A program made the position numbers and the translations under genes. The notes below the pieces were generated by a model. That model ran no database searches. It saw only the letters and a list, made by a program, of their open reading frames with translations, and was not told where the DNA came from. A stretch of DNA of 64,000 nt from Streptomyces sp. MJM8645 (lineage in GTDB: Bacteria; Actinomycetota; Actinomycetes; Streptomycetales; Streptomycetaceae): positions 2,046,001 to 2,110,000 of the forward strand of contig NZ_LJJF01000001.1 of assembly GCF_001625365.1 (NCBI RefSeq). Direction: 5' to 3'. Within the stretch, counting starts at the first letter, position 1. Every line of letters begins with the position of its first letter. Positions 8,503-17,973 of this stretch are shown here, piece after piece.

Positions 8503-9447
8503 CTACGCGGTGCGGGCCAGGTCGGCGGCGCCGACGATGCCGGCGGCGGAGCCCATCGAGGCCAGCACGACCTCGGCGCGCGGGCGGTGGATGCCGCCGG
8601 TGAGGTAGTGCTCGAAGGCCTTGGCGACCGGGTCGAGCAGCAGGCGGCCGGAGTCGGAGACGCCGCCGCCGAGGACGAAGACGCCCGGGTCGAAGAGCGC
8701 GGCGAGGTCGGCCATGCCGCGGCCGAGCCAGTCGGCCAGTTCGGCGTAGCACTCCAGGGCGAGCGGGTCGCCCTCCTCGGCCGCCTCGGTGATGTGGATG
8801 CCGCGGATGGTCTCGGCGACGCCGTCGTTGAGCTCCAGCATCCGCCGGCCGCGCACCTGGTCGGCGGCGGCCTTCTCCCGACCGTAGCGGCGCAGCGCCC
8901 GCCCGGAGCCGTACTGCTCCCAGCAGCCCTTGCCGCCGCAGCCGCAGGTCAGGCCGTCGGGGACCATGTTGAGGTGGCCGATCTCGCCGGCCACGCCGAA
9001 CCGGCCGCGGTGCAGCCGGCCGTCGAGGACGATGCCGCCGCCGATGCCGGTGCCGACGGTGATCAGCACCATGTCCTGGTGGTCGGCGGCGGCGCCGAAG
9101 CGGAACTCGGCCCAGGCGGCGCAGTTGGCGTCGTTCTCGACGACGGTGTCCAGGCCGGCGAGCTCCTCGATGCGGCCGCGCAGCGGCTCGTTCTCCCAGT
9201 CGATGTTGGGCGCGAAGATCACCGTGGAACGGTTGCTGTCCACGAAGCCGGGGGCGCCGACGCCGACGGCGGTGACGTCGGGGTGCTGCTCCTTGAGCTC
9301 GCGCACGGCCTGCGCGATGGCATCGACCGCCCACTGCGGATCGGCCGGGGTGGGCACCCTGGTCCGGGCCAGGATCGCGCCCGCCTCGTCGACCACGCCT
9401 GCCGCGATCTTGGTCCCGCCGACATCGACGCCGATGGTCAGAGCCAT
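8503..9447 (-). CDS. glkA: ROK-family glucokinase
   Basis: Phosphorylates glucose with ATP; in Streptomyces GlkA is also central to carbon catabolite repression. The 314-residue protein has the N-terminal phosphate loop GVDVGGTKIAAG, catalytic Asp106 in VENDANCAAW, ROK signature around TVGTGIGGGIV, and the ROK zinc cluster His158 with Cys168, Cys170 and Cys175 (CGCGGKGCWEQ). Start ATG is preceded by GAGGGA. A 6-base inverted repeat, GGGCGG and CCGCCC at 9478-9496, lies about 30 bases upstream and could be an operator. Confidence 0.93.
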   Translation of the reverse strand: MALTIGVDVGGTKIAAGVVDEAGAILARTRVPTPADPQWAVDAIAQAVRELKEQHPDVTAVGVGAPGFVDSNRSTVIFAPNIDWENEPLRGRIEELAGLDTVVENDANCAAWAEFRFGAAADHQDMVLITVGTGIGGGIVLDGRLHRGRFGVAGEIGHLNMVPDGLTCGCGGKGCWEQYGSGRALRRYGREKAAADQVRGRRMLELNDGVAETIRGIHITEAAEEGDPLALECYAELADWLGRGMADLAALFDPGVFVLGGGVSDSGRLLLDPVAKAFEHYLTGGIHRPRAEVVLASMGSAAGIVGAADLARTA

Positions 9448-9640
9448 GTGTCCCTCAGCTATTCACTCGTTCCCGCTGGGCGGAACGGTACCGCCCAACC
9501 CTGCCCCCCGTACACAGCCTCGCATACATTAACCGAAGACAATCATGGACCAACCGGGCCGTGACGCTTCAAAAGTCGTATCTAATCGCCCGCTTCGTCA
9601 CGCACCAGAGCAACGCGATCACGGTTCGAAGGTTACGGAT

Positions 9641-10018
9641 TCACTGCTTGGCGGACGCCTCGTCAGGCGTGTCGAGGTCGATCCGCTCGGTGGCGGCGCC
9701 CCCGCCGGCCGTCCAGCGGTGCTCGTGGCCGGCCACCGCGGCCCGGTAGGCGGCCAGCAGTTCGGTGCCCGCGGCGGCCAGTCCGGAGCCGGCGGCGGCG
9801 AGGTGGGAGTAGACCTCGGGCTGCTGGGTGCGCAGCCGGTCGGCCAGCCCGGAGAGGGTGATCAGGGTGTCGGCGCTCGCCTCCTGCGCCTTCTGGCCGA
9901 CGGCGGAGACGAGCTTGCGCACCTCGTCCACCAGCGGGCCCAGCTCCGGCCCGAACGGGTGGGCCTGCGGGCCGCCCGGCTCGGCGGTGGGCTCGGTCCG
10001 GTCGTCGGTGCTGGTCAT
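9641..10018 (-). CDS. DUF5304-type conserved hypothetical protein
   Basis: 125 residues, mostly helical and Ala-rich, with the run GPLVDEVRKLVSAV and a Trp near residue 105. No membrane segment or catalytic motif. It resembles the small DUF5304 proteins that sit next to the ArsA-like and SRPBCC genes in streptomycetes (memory-based). GAGGAGG lies upstream of the ATG. It is the third gene of a likely SRPBCC-ArsA-DUF5304 operon. Confidence 0.75.
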   Translation of the reverse strand: MTSTDDRTEPTAEPGGPQAHPFGPELGPLVDEVRKLVSAVGQKAQEASADTLITLSGLADRLRTQQPEVYSHLAAAGSGLAAAGTELLAAYRAAVAGHEHRWTAGGGAATERIDLDTPDEASAKQ

Positions 10019-10103
10019 CGCGGGCGCCTCCTCAGCCGGGGCCGCACCCCGCGGCCCTCGGGCCCGACGCTACCGGACAGCCCGTAGGGGCCCCGAAAGC
10101 ACT

Positions 10104-11276
10104 TCAGCCCCGGGGCCAGAGCGCCGGGTCGGGCGCGAACCGCACCGAGAGCGCCCCGTCGTGCAGGCTCGCGCCGGCCACCGTGCAGCGGCGCAGCGCG
10201 GACGGCAGGGTGAGCACCCGGCGGTGGGCGCCGAGGCCGACGACCAGTTCGTCGCCGCGCCGGACGAGGTCCAGCTCGGCCCGGTCGGCGCCGGGCAGCG
10301 CGAGGTGCCAGACCAGCAGGCCCTCCTCGGCGAGGCGGTCCTCGACCGGCCAGGGCTCGGGGGCCAGCCGCTCCGGGCCGGGCCCGTCCCCGTACAGCCG
10401 GTCGGCGACGGCCTCCAGGGTGGCCTCGGCCAGTCCGGTGGCCAGCACCGGGGCGTCGGTCTCGGCCGCGAGCTCGGCCAGCTCCTCCCGGCGGCGGCGG
10501 GCCAGCGCGGCCAGCCACGGGTCCGGCGAGTCGGCCGCGCCCTCGGGCAGCACGCCGTGCACCACGACGGCGTCCGGCCGGTGGCCGTGCAGGGCCAACC
10601 CGGCCCGGATCCGGCCCAGTTCCTGGTACGGGTGGCCGTCGGCGGGCACGACCAGGCGCACGCTGGTGCCGGGCGCGGCGATCGCGGCGCGGGACTCGGC
10701 GAGCACCGCGGCGGCCTTGGTCCGCCCCTCGTACAGCCACTCGGCGGGCATCGGCACGCCGGCCAGGCCGGCCAGCAGCGGGCGCAGCGCCCGGGCCGCC
10801 TGCCGCTGCTCGGGGACGAGCCGGTCCAGGTAGCGCTCCAACTGCTCGGGCAGGGCGAGGGTGGCGATCAGCTCGGCGGGCGGCGGGGCGAGCACGACCA
10901 GGACGTCCTGGTCGGCGGCGGGCAGGGCGCGCAGCAGGGCGATCCGGGCGATGCCGGGGAGGGCGGTCAGCTCCTCGGGGTCGAGCTGCTCGGCGCCGAG
11001 CAGGTCGAGGGCGGGCTTGAGCCGGCTGGTGAGCTCGCCGGCGGCGTACCGGAAGGCGGCCTGCTCGTCGATCCGGGAGACGGTCAGGCCGGGTGCGCAG
11101 CGGGCCGGTTCGGGCTCCAGGCGGGTGCCGAGGACGCCGTCCAGGGCGCGGTGCGGGTCGTCGGCGGCCAGCAGCCAGGTGCGGTGGCCGCGCCGGGCCG
11201 CGTGCAGGGCGGTGGCGGCGGCCACCACGGGCGCGCCCGCGTCGCCGCTGACCAGGATGATGCGTGTCGCCGTCAT
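10104..11276 (-). CDS. ArsA-family ATPase homologue with degenerate P-loop
   Basis: 390 residues with the general layout of anion-pump/Get3-type ATPases: an N-terminal strand-loop (ILVSGDAGAPVVAAATALHAARRG), a central LVVLAPPPAELIATL block, a PDAVVVHGVLP block and a C-terminal beta-rich domain (VGLGAHRRVLTLPSALR). The loop that should read GKGGVGKTT is GDAGAPVVA, lacking both Walker lysines, so ATP hydrolysis is doubtful. It follows the SRPBCC gene by 24 bases. It may be a scaffold or a lipid/protein-binding pseudo-ATPase; the role is unknown. Confidence 0.75.
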   Translation of the reverse strand: MTATRIILVSGDAGAPVVAAATALHAARRGHRTWLLAADDPHRALDGVLGTRLEPEPARCAPGLTVSRIDEQAAFRYAAGELTSRLKPALDLLGAEQLDPEELTALPGIARIALLRALPAADQDVLVVLAPPPAELIATLALPEQLERYLDRLVPEQRQAARALRPLLAGLAGVPMPAEWLYEGRTKAAAVLAESRAAIAAPGTSVRLVVPADGHPYQELGRIRAGLALHGHRPDAVVVHGVLPEGAADSPDPWLAALARRRREELAELAAETDAPVLATGLAEATLEAVADRLYGDGPGPERLAPEPWPVEDRLAEEGLLVWHLALPGADRAELDLVRRGDELVVGLGAHRRVLTLPSALRRCTVAGASLHDGALSVRFAPDPALWPRG

Positions 11277-11300
11277 GCCGTCGGCCCCCGTTCCGCCGCG

Positions 11301-11762
11301 TCAGCCCTGGACGGGCTTCTTGCCGTCGGCGTCCTCGACGCGCTTCTTCAGACCGGCCAGGGCGCGGTCGATGATGACCTTCTCGGCCTTGCGCTTGATC
11401 ATGCCGAGCATCGGGATCTTGACGTCCACGGCGAGCTGGTACGTCACCTCGGTGCGGCTGCCGGAGAGCGGGGCGAGGGTGTAGGAGCCGTCCAGCGAGC
11501 GGAGCATCTGGCTGCGCACGAGGGTCCAGCCGACCTCGCGGTCGCCGTCCCAGGTGTAGGCGAGGACGTGCTCGTCACGGATGGCGCCGGCGTCGAGCAG
11601 CAGGCGGACCTGGGCGGCGCGGCCGTTCTCGCCGGCTTCCAGGACCTCGACCTCCTTGACCTCGCCGGTCCAGGCCGGGTAGGCGGCGAAGTCGGCGATC
11701 ACGGCCATGACCGTGGCCGGGGTCGCGTCGATGGTGATGCTCGACCTGGTGTGCTCCGCCAT
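11301..11762 (-). CDS. SRPBCC (START-like) family protein
   Basis: 153 residues with the polyketide cyclase/dehydrase-like fold signature: ITIDATPATVMAVIADFAAYPAW at the N-terminus, a beta-strand series and a long C-terminal helix (ALAGLKKRVEDA). Such proteins bind hydrophobic ligands in a deep cavity. GGAGGG precedes the ATG. It is first in a three-gene run with the ArsA homologue and the DUF5304 protein, so the three may act together on a lipid or membrane substrate; that is inferred from context alone. Confidence 0.85.
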   Translation of the reverse strand: MAEHTRSSITIDATPATVMAVIADFAAYPAWTGEVKEVEVLEAGENGRAAQVRLLLDAGAIRDEHVLAYTWDGDREVGWTLVRSQMLRSLDGSYTLAPLSGSRTEVTYQLAVDVKIPMLGMIKRKAEKVIIDRALAGLKKRVEDADGKKPVQG

Positions 11763-12087
11763 GGAATGGCCCTCCGCGTCGTCCCTCTGCCTGCCGGTCC
11801 GGTCGAGCGTGCTCGGCCTTGTCCGCCCGGAGCAGGCTACCGCGACCGGCGATCGGCTCGGCCGCGCGGGCCGCGGCTCGGCGGGGGCCCGGCGCCGGTC
11901 GGCGGGGCATGCTACCGGCCGGTCACCTCGGGGCTGTCGTAGGGTGCCATTCGAACGACCCGGTCACGGCCTGGTCGGACCCGGCCGGGTGTGACACTTC
12001 GAACACCGGAGCCGACCCCCCTGGTCGAAGCTGCCTACCGGGCAGTAACGTCCTGCCGTCCCGCAGCGTCGCGAACGAGGAGCAGTC

Positions 12088-13881
12088 TTGCTCGACTTCA
12101 GCCTTCCGGCTCTCTACCAGGTACCCAGCGGCGGTAATCTCTCCGACCCTGTGCACCGGAACGCAGCGGAGCACCCGGATGTCGCGGTGCTCAGCCGTAA
12201 GGTGGACGGCCGCTGGCAGGAGTTGACCGCGGTGCAGTTCCTGGCCGAGGTGCACGCCGCCGCCAAGGGCCTGATCGCCGCGGGCATCGAGCCGGGCGAC
12301 CGGGTGGGCGTCATGTCCCGCACCCGGTACGAGTGGACGCTGCTGGACTTCGCGATCTGGACGGCCGGCGCGATCACCGTCCCGGTGTACGAGACCTCCT
12401 CCGCCGAGCAGGTCGAGTGGATCCTCGGCGACTCCGGCGCGGTCGCCGTCGTCACCGAGACCGACCAGCACGTCAAGGTCGTCGACGAGGTCCGCGGCCG
12501 GCTCACCGGGCTGAAGCACACCTGGCAGATCGAGGGCGGCGCGATCGCCGCGCTGGCCGAGGCCGGGAAGGACGTCCCGGACGAGACGGTGCAGGAGCGC
12601 CGCTCGACCGCGACCGCCGACTCGATCGCCACCATCGTCTACACCTCGGGCACCACCGGCCGCCCGAAGGGCTGTCAGCTGACGCACGCCAACTTCCTCG
12701 CCGAGTGCGGCAACGTGGTGGAACGCCTGGCCCCGCTGTTCCGCACCGGCGACAGCTCCGTCCTGCTGTTCCTCCCGCTGGCCCACGTGCTCGGCCGGAT
12801 CGCCGAGATCGCCACCGCGATGGCGCCGATCAAGCTGGGCCACGTCTCCGACATCAGGGACGTCACCGCCGAGCTGGCCGCCTTCAAGCCGAGCCTGATC
12901 CTGGGCGTGCCGAGAGTCTTCGAGAAGGTCTACAACACCGCCCGCGCCAAGGCCCAGGCCGACGGCAAGGGCAAGATCTTCGACAAGGCCGCCGACACCG
13001 CGATCGCCTACAGCCGGGCGCTGGACGCCGGCGGCGCGGGCCTGGTCCTGCGGATCAAGCACGCGGTCTTCGACAAGCTGGTCTACAGCAAGCTGCGCGC
13101 CGCCCTCGGCGGCCGGGCCACCCACGCCATCTCCGGCGGCGCCCCGCTCGGCGAGCGGCTGGGCCACTTCTACCGGGGCATCGGCTTCACCGTCCTGGAG
13201 GGCTACGGCCTGACCGAGACCTGCGCGGCCACCGCCTTCAACCCGTGGGACAAACCGAAGATCGGCACGGTCGGCCAGCCGGTCCCCGGCGCCTCGGTGC
13301 GGATCGCCGAGGACGGCGAGGTCTTCTTCAAGGGCCCGCACGTCTTCACCGGCTACTGGAACAACCCGCAGGCCACCGCCGACACCCTCAAGGACGGCTG
13401 GATCGCCACCGGCGACCTCGGCTCGCTGGACTCCGAGGGCTACCTGACCATCACCGGCCGCAAGAAGGAGATCATCGTCACCGCAGGCGGCAAGAACGTC
13501 GCCCCGGCCGTGATCGAGGACCGCATCCGGGCGCACGCGCTGGTCGGCGAGGTCATGGTGGTCGGCGACCGCAAGCCCTTCGTGGCCTGCCTGGTCACCG
13601 TCGACCCGGACTTCTTCCCCAAGTGGAAGGAGCTCAACGGCAAGCCCGCCACCGCCACGGTGGCCGAGCTGAGCCAGGACCCTGACCTGCTGGCCGCCCT
13701 CCAGGCCGCGGTGGACGACGGCAACGCGGCCGTCTCGCACGCCGAGGCGGTCAAGAAGTTCCGCCTGCTGGACACCGAGTTCTCCGAGGAGAGCGGCCAC
13801 CTGACGCCCTCCCTCAAGCTCAAGCGCAACCTCGTGCTGAAGGACTTCGCCGCCGACATCGAGGCGATCTACCAGAAGTAG
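12088..13881 (+). CDS. Long-chain fatty acid-CoA ligase (AMP-binding)
   Basis: A 597-residue acyl-adenylate-forming enzyme that activates fatty acids to acyl-CoA. The phosphate loop YTSGTTGRPKG lies at 185-195, the GYGLTETCA block near 369, and the C-terminal hinge GDLGSLDSEGYLTITGRKKEII (in shorter blocks) with GGKNVAP carries the adenylation lysine region. The start is TTG 12088, with CGAGGAG upstream. The protein is of the bacterial long FadD15-like type. It ends at a strong shared terminator. Confidence 0.92.
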   Translation: MLDFSLPALYQVPSGGNLSDPVHRNAAEHPDVAVLSRKVDGRWQELTAVQFLAEVHAAAKGLIAAGIEPGDRVGVMSRTRYEWTLLDFAIWTAGAITVPVYETSSAEQVEWILGDSGAVAVVTETDQHVKVVDEVRGRLTGLKHTWQIEGGAIAALAEAGKDVPDETVQERRSTATADSIATIVYTSGTTGRPKGCQLTHANFLAECGNVVERLAPLFRTGDSSVLLFLPLAHVLGRIAEIATAMAPIKLGHVSDIRDVTAELAAFKPSLILGVPRVFEKVYNTARAKAQADGKGKIFDKAADTAIAYSRALDAGGAGLVLRIKHAVFDKLVYSKLRAALGGRATHAISGGAPLGERLGHFYRGIGFTVLEGYGLTETCAATAFNPWDKPKIGTVGQPVPGASVRIAEDGEVFFKGPHVFTGYWNNPQATADTLKDGWIATGDLGSLDSEGYLTITGRKKEIIVTAGGKNVAPAVIEDRIRAHALVGEVMVVGDRKPFVACLVTVDPDFFPKWKELNGKPATATVAELSQDPDLLAALQAAVDDGNAAVSHAEAVKKFRLLDTEFSEESGHLTPSLKLKRNLVLKDFAADIEAIYQK

Positions 13882-13886
13882 CCGCA

Positions 13887-13918
13887 GGGCCCCGCCTCCG
13901 CGGAAGGAGGCGGGGCCC
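13887..13918. terminator. Bidirectional terminator, acyl-CoA ligase / mannosyltransferase
   Basis: Perfect 13-base arms, 13887-13899 (GGGCCCCGCCTCC) and 13906-13918, with the six-base loop GCGGAA. Lies between the converging acyl-CoA ligase and glycosyltransferase genes, six bases after the first stop codon. Confidence 0.85.
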
Positions 13919-13928
13919 GCTCACGTAC

Positions 13929-15065
13929 CTAGGCCGCCAGCAGCGAGGTCAGCCGCCCGGCCAGCAGGTCCCAGCGCCAGGAGCGCTCCACCCAGCGCCG
14001 CCCGGCCTCGCCCATCCGCCGCCGCAGCTCCTCGTCGCCCAGCAGCCGGACGATCCGCTCGGCGGCCGCGGCGGCCGAGCCGCCCGGCACCACGTACCCG
14101 GTCTCGCCCTCCAGCACCGCGTCCGGCGCGCCGCCGGAGTCGCCCGCGACCACCGGCAGACCGGTCGCCGAGGCCTCCAGGTAGACGATGCCCAGGCCCT
14201 CGACGTCCAGCCCCCCGCGCCTGGTCCGGCAGGGCATCGCGAAGACGTCCCCGGCCCCGTAGTGGGCGGGCAGCTCCTCCCACGGCACCGAGCCGGTGAA
14301 GCGCACCGAGGCCCGGACTCCCCTGGCGTCGGCCAGCTTCTCCAGGTCCGCCCGGTACGGGCCGCCGCCGACGATCAGCAGCACGGCGTCCGGCACGTCG
14401 GCGAGGATCTGCGGCATCGCCTCGATCAGCGTGTCCTGCCCCTTGCGCGGCACCAGCCGGGAGACGCAGACCACCACCGGCCGGTCCGCCAGCCCGAGCC
14501 GGCGACGCACCTCGGCGCCCCCCGAGCCCGGGTGGAAGGTCGTCTCGTCCACGCCCGGCGGCAGCTGCACCATCCGGGCCGCGGCCTGCGGCCCGACCGC
14601 GCCCGCGATCCGGGACCGGGTGTACTCCCCCAGGTACGTCAGCACGTCGGTGCCCGCGCCGATCCGCCGCAGCAGCTGCCGGGCGGCCGGCAGCTGGGCC
14701 CAGGCGGCCTCGTGCCCGTGGGTCATGCCGAGCAGCCGCGCCGCACCGGCCCGGCGCAGCGCGGGCGCCATCAGCCCGAGCGGGGCGGCGGCGCCGAACC
14801 AGACCGAGTCGCACTTCTCCGCCCGCAGGATCTCGGCGGCCCGCCGGGTGACCCGCGGTGTGGGAACCATCACCTTCGTCCGGTCCCGGATCACCGGGAA
14901 CGGCTGCTCGGCGTCGAAGCGGGCCACCTCGGTGCCGTCCCGCCAGGTCGAGGCGTACACCACGATGCTCCCGGCGGGCTGACGTACAGCCATGTTGTGC
15001 ACGAAGGCCTGGATGCCGCCGGGGCGGGGCGGGAAGTCGTTGGTGACGATCAAGGTTCGGTGCAT
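13929..15065 (-). CDS. pimB: GT4 glycosyltransferase, probable PimB-type mannosyltransferase
   Basis: 378-residue GT-B fold retaining glycosyltransferase. The N-terminal GGIQAF loop (NDFPPRPGGIQAFV), MTHGHEAAW and the donor-binding SRLVPRKGQDTLI and EGLGIVYLEASATGLPVV blocks match PimB-prime, which adds the second mannose (alpha-1,6) to phosphatidylinositol monomannoside with GDP-mannose. Cytoplasmic, membrane-peripheral. A GT87-type membrane transferase diverges upstream, fitting a mannolipid role. Donor specificity is inferred from similarity. Confidence 0.82.
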   Translation of the reverse strand: MHRTLIVTNDFPPRPGGIQAFVHNMAVRQPAGSIVVYASTWRDGTEVARFDAEQPFPVIRDRTKVMVPTPRVTRRAAEILRAEKCDSVWFGAAAPLGLMAPALRRAGAARLLGMTHGHEAAWAQLPAARQLLRRIGAGTDVLTYLGEYTRSRIAGAVGPQAAARMVQLPPGVDETTFHPGSGGAEVRRRLGLADRPVVVCVSRLVPRKGQDTLIEAMPQILADVPDAVLLIVGGGPYRADLEKLADARGVRASVRFTGSVPWEELPAHYGAGDVFAMPCRTRRGGLDVEGLGIVYLEASATGLPVVAGDSGGAPDAVLEGETGYVVPGGSAAAAAERIVRLLGDEELRRRMGEAGRRWVERSWRWDLLAGRLTSLLAA

Positions 15066-15309
15066 TCAGGCCACGGCTCGCTTGTCGGGGGGTGCGCGGT
15101 GTACCGCTGGGTGATCCGTACGATAGGTCAACACCATGACCCGCCGGGAACGGATCCGCGCACGGCAACCGTTTCACCCCCGGGTCAGTCCTAGAACCTA
15201 GGCGGCCGGTGGCGGCCCGGCCCAGCGTGCCGTGCCCGCCCCTCCGACCGCCCGGGCGTCCGTCGCGCGGCGCCTCCGGTGGGACGTCCGAGACGAACGA
15301 GGGAGCGCA

Positions 15310-16749
15310 GTGGAGTTGGCCCCGGCCACCGAGTCCGGTACACCCAGCGGCGCCGCCGGCCCCGGCCCGACGCCGGCCGCCCGGCAGGAGCCGGCCCGTG
15401 CCCCCGGCCGCCCGTTCGGGGCGCTCGCCGCACTCGGCGCCACCTGGCTGGCCACCCGGACGGTGCTGGTGCTGCTGATGACCGGCGTGGTCAAGGGGCT
15501 CGGCGGGGACATCACCGCCGACGTCTGGATGATCTACCACGCCTGGTACGGCGTCCTGCAGACCGGCACCTTCCCGTTCGACGACGTGACCTGGCAGTAC
15601 CCGCCCGGCGCGGCCCTGGTGATCCTGCTGCCGGGCCTGCTGCCCTGGTCGTACCTGGTCTCCTTCTGGGTGATCTGCGGGATCGCCGACATCGCCGCCA
15701 CCGCCCTGCTGGTCCGCACCGGACTGCGCCGGGGCCGGGCACTGACCGGCGCCTGGATGTGGGTGGTGGCCGTGCCGCTGCTCGGCCCGATGGTCTACAA
15801 CCGGCTGGACATCATCGTCACCACGATCGCCCTGGCCGGCCTGCTGGCGCTGATCCGCCGCCCGGCGATCGGCGGGATGCTGCTCGGCCTGGGCGGGATC
15901 ATCAAGATCTGGCCGCTGCTCGCCCTGATCGGCACCCCCTCCGGCCGCCGCACCCGCCGCGCCTGGACGCTGGCCGCGGCCACCGCCGTCTCGGTGGGCT
16001 TCCTGCTCGCGGCCGGGATGAACGGCGCCTTCGGCTTCCTCGCCTTCCAGAAGGAGCGCGGCATCGAGGTGGAGTCGCTCGGCGCGCTGCCGCTGCACTT
16101 CGCCCGGCTCGCGGACGCCTGGGACGGCAAGGTCACCATGAACTACGGCTCCCCGGAGATGCTCGGGCCGTGGGTCCCCGTGATCAGCAAGGTGATGATG
16201 GCCGGCACCGTGCTGGGCTTCGCCTGGCTGCTGCTCTGGCGCTTCACCGCCAAGCGCCGCAACGCGGCCACCATGTACGACGCGGCGCTCAGCGCGCTGC
16301 TCATCTTCACCGTCACCAGCCGGGTGATCAGCCCGCAGTACCTGGTCTGGCTGATCGGCGTCGCCGCGGTCTGCCTGACCGTGCGCGGCAGCAGCCAGCG
16401 GCCGGTGGCCCTGCTGATCCTGCTCGCCTGCCCGCTGACGCTGGCCGAGTTCCCGCTGATGTTCAGCCGGATCCTCGCCAGCGAGCCCTGGGGCGTCACC
16501 GTGCTCAGCCTGCGCAACCTGCTGCTGCTGGCCGCCACCGTGCTCTCCTGCATCCGGCTCTGGCGCGCCACCCGCGGCCCGGCACAGCTCCCGGCGACGG
16601 TGGTGCTGGCCAAGCCCGAGGCGGTGCCCGCCGGCGCCTACCCGGTGCGCCCCGGCATCGCCTACGAGCAGGACCTGCTGGACGGCATCGACCGGCCCGG
16701 CACTCCGGCCAGGCAGCGGCCCGGCACCCCGGCCAGGCAGCGGCGCTGA
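15310..16749 (+). CDS. GT87-type polyprenol-phosphate mannosyltransferase, multi-pass membrane
   Basis: 479 residues from the GTG at 15310 (GAGGGAG upstream), with about ten or more hydrophobic segments. The periplasmic-loop features of DUF2029/GT87 enzymes are visible: early loop around WMIYHAWYG and FDDVTWQYPPGA, and VYNRLDIIVTTIALAGLLAL. These GT-C enzymes use polyprenyl-phosphate sugars to elongate lipomannan or related glycolipids. The C-terminus ends in a duplicated RPGTPARQ caused by a 24-base tandem repeat. It diverges from pimB, suggesting a shared glycolipid function. Confidence 0.82.
   Translation: MELAPATESGTPSGAAGPGPTPAARQEPARAPGRPFGALAALGATWLATRTVLVLLMTGVVKGLGGDITADVWMIYHAWYGVLQTGTFPFDDVTWQYPPGAALVILLPGLLPWSYLVSFWVICGIADIAATALLVRTGLRRGRALTGAWMWVVAVPLLGPMVYNRLDIIVTTIALAGLLALIRRPAIGGMLLGLGGIIKIWPLLALIGTPSGRRTRRAWTLAAATAVSVGFLLAAGMNGAFGFLAFQKERGIEVESLGALPLHFARLADAWDGKVTMNYGSPEMLGPWVPVISKVMMAGTVLGFAWLLLWRFTAKRRNAATMYDAALSALLIFTVTSRVISPQYLVWLIGVAAVCLTVRGSSQRPVALLILLACPLTLAEFPLMFSRILASEPWGVTVLSLRNLLLLAATVLSCIRLWRATRGPAQLPATVVLAKPEAVPAGAYPVRPGIAYEQDLLDGIDRPGTPARQRPGTPARQRR
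16693..16740 (+). repeat. 24-base tandem duplication inside the GT87 gene
   Basis: Units 16693-16716 and 16717-16740 differ at one base. They code for two copies of RPGTPARQ just before the stop codon, so the reading frame is kept. Looks like recent slippage in a disordered cytoplasmic tail. Confidence 0.85.
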
Positions 16750-16762
16750 ACGACGCGCGCCT

Positions 16763-17794
16763 TCAATCGCGCAGCGCGGCCACCTCGGCCAGCCAGAGCC
16801 GGGTGAACTCGGCCAGGCCGACGCCCGGTCCGGCCCGGAGCAGCCGGTCGAGCCGGCGGTCCCGGTCCTCCCCCTGCCCGTCGGCCGCGCCGACCGCCCG
16901 GTAGAACGCCACGAGCCGCTCGGGCCCGTAGCGCCGGGCGATCAGCTCGCAGACGAACCAGGCCTGCTCGTACGCCTGCGCGATGCCGTCGGCGCCCGCG
17001 GTGAAGTCCCGGTCGGCGGGCAGCGCGGTGGGCAGCCGGCCGGCGGCGACGTCCCGGGCCAGCTCGGGGGCGATCTGCTGCGGGCGCCGGCCGGAGCCCC
17101 GGTAGGCGGTCCAGTCGGCGACGCCCTCGGAGAGCCAGAGCGGTGTCCAGGCCCGGGTGTCGGCCCTGGTCGCGACGTGGGTGGCCTCGTGGGTGACGAC
17201 CACCTGCCGGCCGAAGTCGCTGAGCCGCCCGAACGTCCCGGGGTTGACCAGCACCCGGTCGGCGGGGGTGTGCCAGGGCGCGCCGGCGGCGGCCGAGGTG
17301 ACCGCCGCCATGCCCGTCCAGCCCGCCGGGTCGACCTCCAGCAGCCGGGCGAACTGCTCTGCGGTAGCGGGCACTTCGAGCAGCAGGCGGCCCGCCCAGC
17401 CGGTGCCCCAGGCCTCGCTCACGGCGGGCACGGCCCGGTCCGCCACCGCGACCAGGCCGGCCGGGTCGGGTCCGTCGGCCAGGCCCAGCACCAGGCAGTG
17501 CGCGCCCGCCGCGGACCGGGCGGAGCCGAGGTCCCAGAGTGCCGGGGGCCCGCTCGCGCTCTCCTCCCGGTCGACCCGCCAGCTGCCGCCGGCCCGGACC
17601 AGGTCGATCCGGCGCGGGTACACCACCGGGTAGTCGTCGTACCCGGTGATCCGGACCGCCAGGTCGGCGGCGGCCGTGAGCCGCTCCGGCCCGGCGTCCG
17701 CGCCGAGCACCAGGTTGCGGTAGCCGGCCTCGATCGCCGCCGGTCCGGACCAGGAGGGCAGCGCCCGGGCCCGCGCGTCCAACAGTGCGGCCAC
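16763..17794 (-). CDS. Putative secreted zinc metallopeptidase (HExxH), start uncertain
   Basis: The frame contains VVTHEATHVAT, an HEATH zinc-binding/catalytic helix, followed by LWLSEGVADW, a likely third zinc ligand (gluzincin style Glu). That suggests a metallopeptidase-like protein, and the protein body otherwise is not recognised. GTG 17794 is the longest conventional start, but the frame stays open upstream and codes for RRTLSRRGALLLAAGGL, a twin-arginine export signal, at about 17935-17880. A CTG at 17977 forms a CTGA overlap with the stop of the upstream NlpC/P60 gene and could start a coupled, Tat-exported form. The gene follows the peptidoglycan hydrolase directly. Confidence 0.75.
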   Translation of the reverse strand: MAALLDARARALPSWSGPAAIEAGYRNLVLGADAGPERLTAAADLAVRITGYDDYPVVYPRRIDLVRAGGSWRVDREESASGPPALWDLGSARSAAGAHCLVLGLADGPDPAGLVAVADRAVPAVSEAWGTGWAGRLLLEVPATAEQFARLLEVDPAGWTGMAAVTSAAAGAPWHTPADRVLVNPGTFGRLSDFGRQVVVTHEATHVATRADTRAWTPLWLSEGVADWTAYRGSGRRPQQIAPELARDVAAGRLPTALPADRDFTAGADGIAQAYEQAWFVCELIARRYGPERLVAFYRAVGAADGQGEDRDRRLDRLLRAGPGVGLAEFTRLWLAEVAALRD

Positions 17795-17973
17795 CTCGGC
17801 CCGCCGGTCCGCCGCCCACCGGTCCGCCGCCCGCCCGGCCGCCGAGGGGGCCGCCGGCGGCAGCGACAGCTGGGCCAGCCCGCCGGCCGCGAGCAGCAGC
17901 GCACCGCGCCGGGACAGCGTCCGGCGGGCGCCGTCTATCGGGTGGGGGGTGTCGGGGTCGGACGGTGCCGGGC

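Noticed and set aside
9610..9640. GGTTCGAAGG resembling a tRNA T-loop
   Set aside because: No acceptor stem, D-arm or anticodon arm can be drawn around it.
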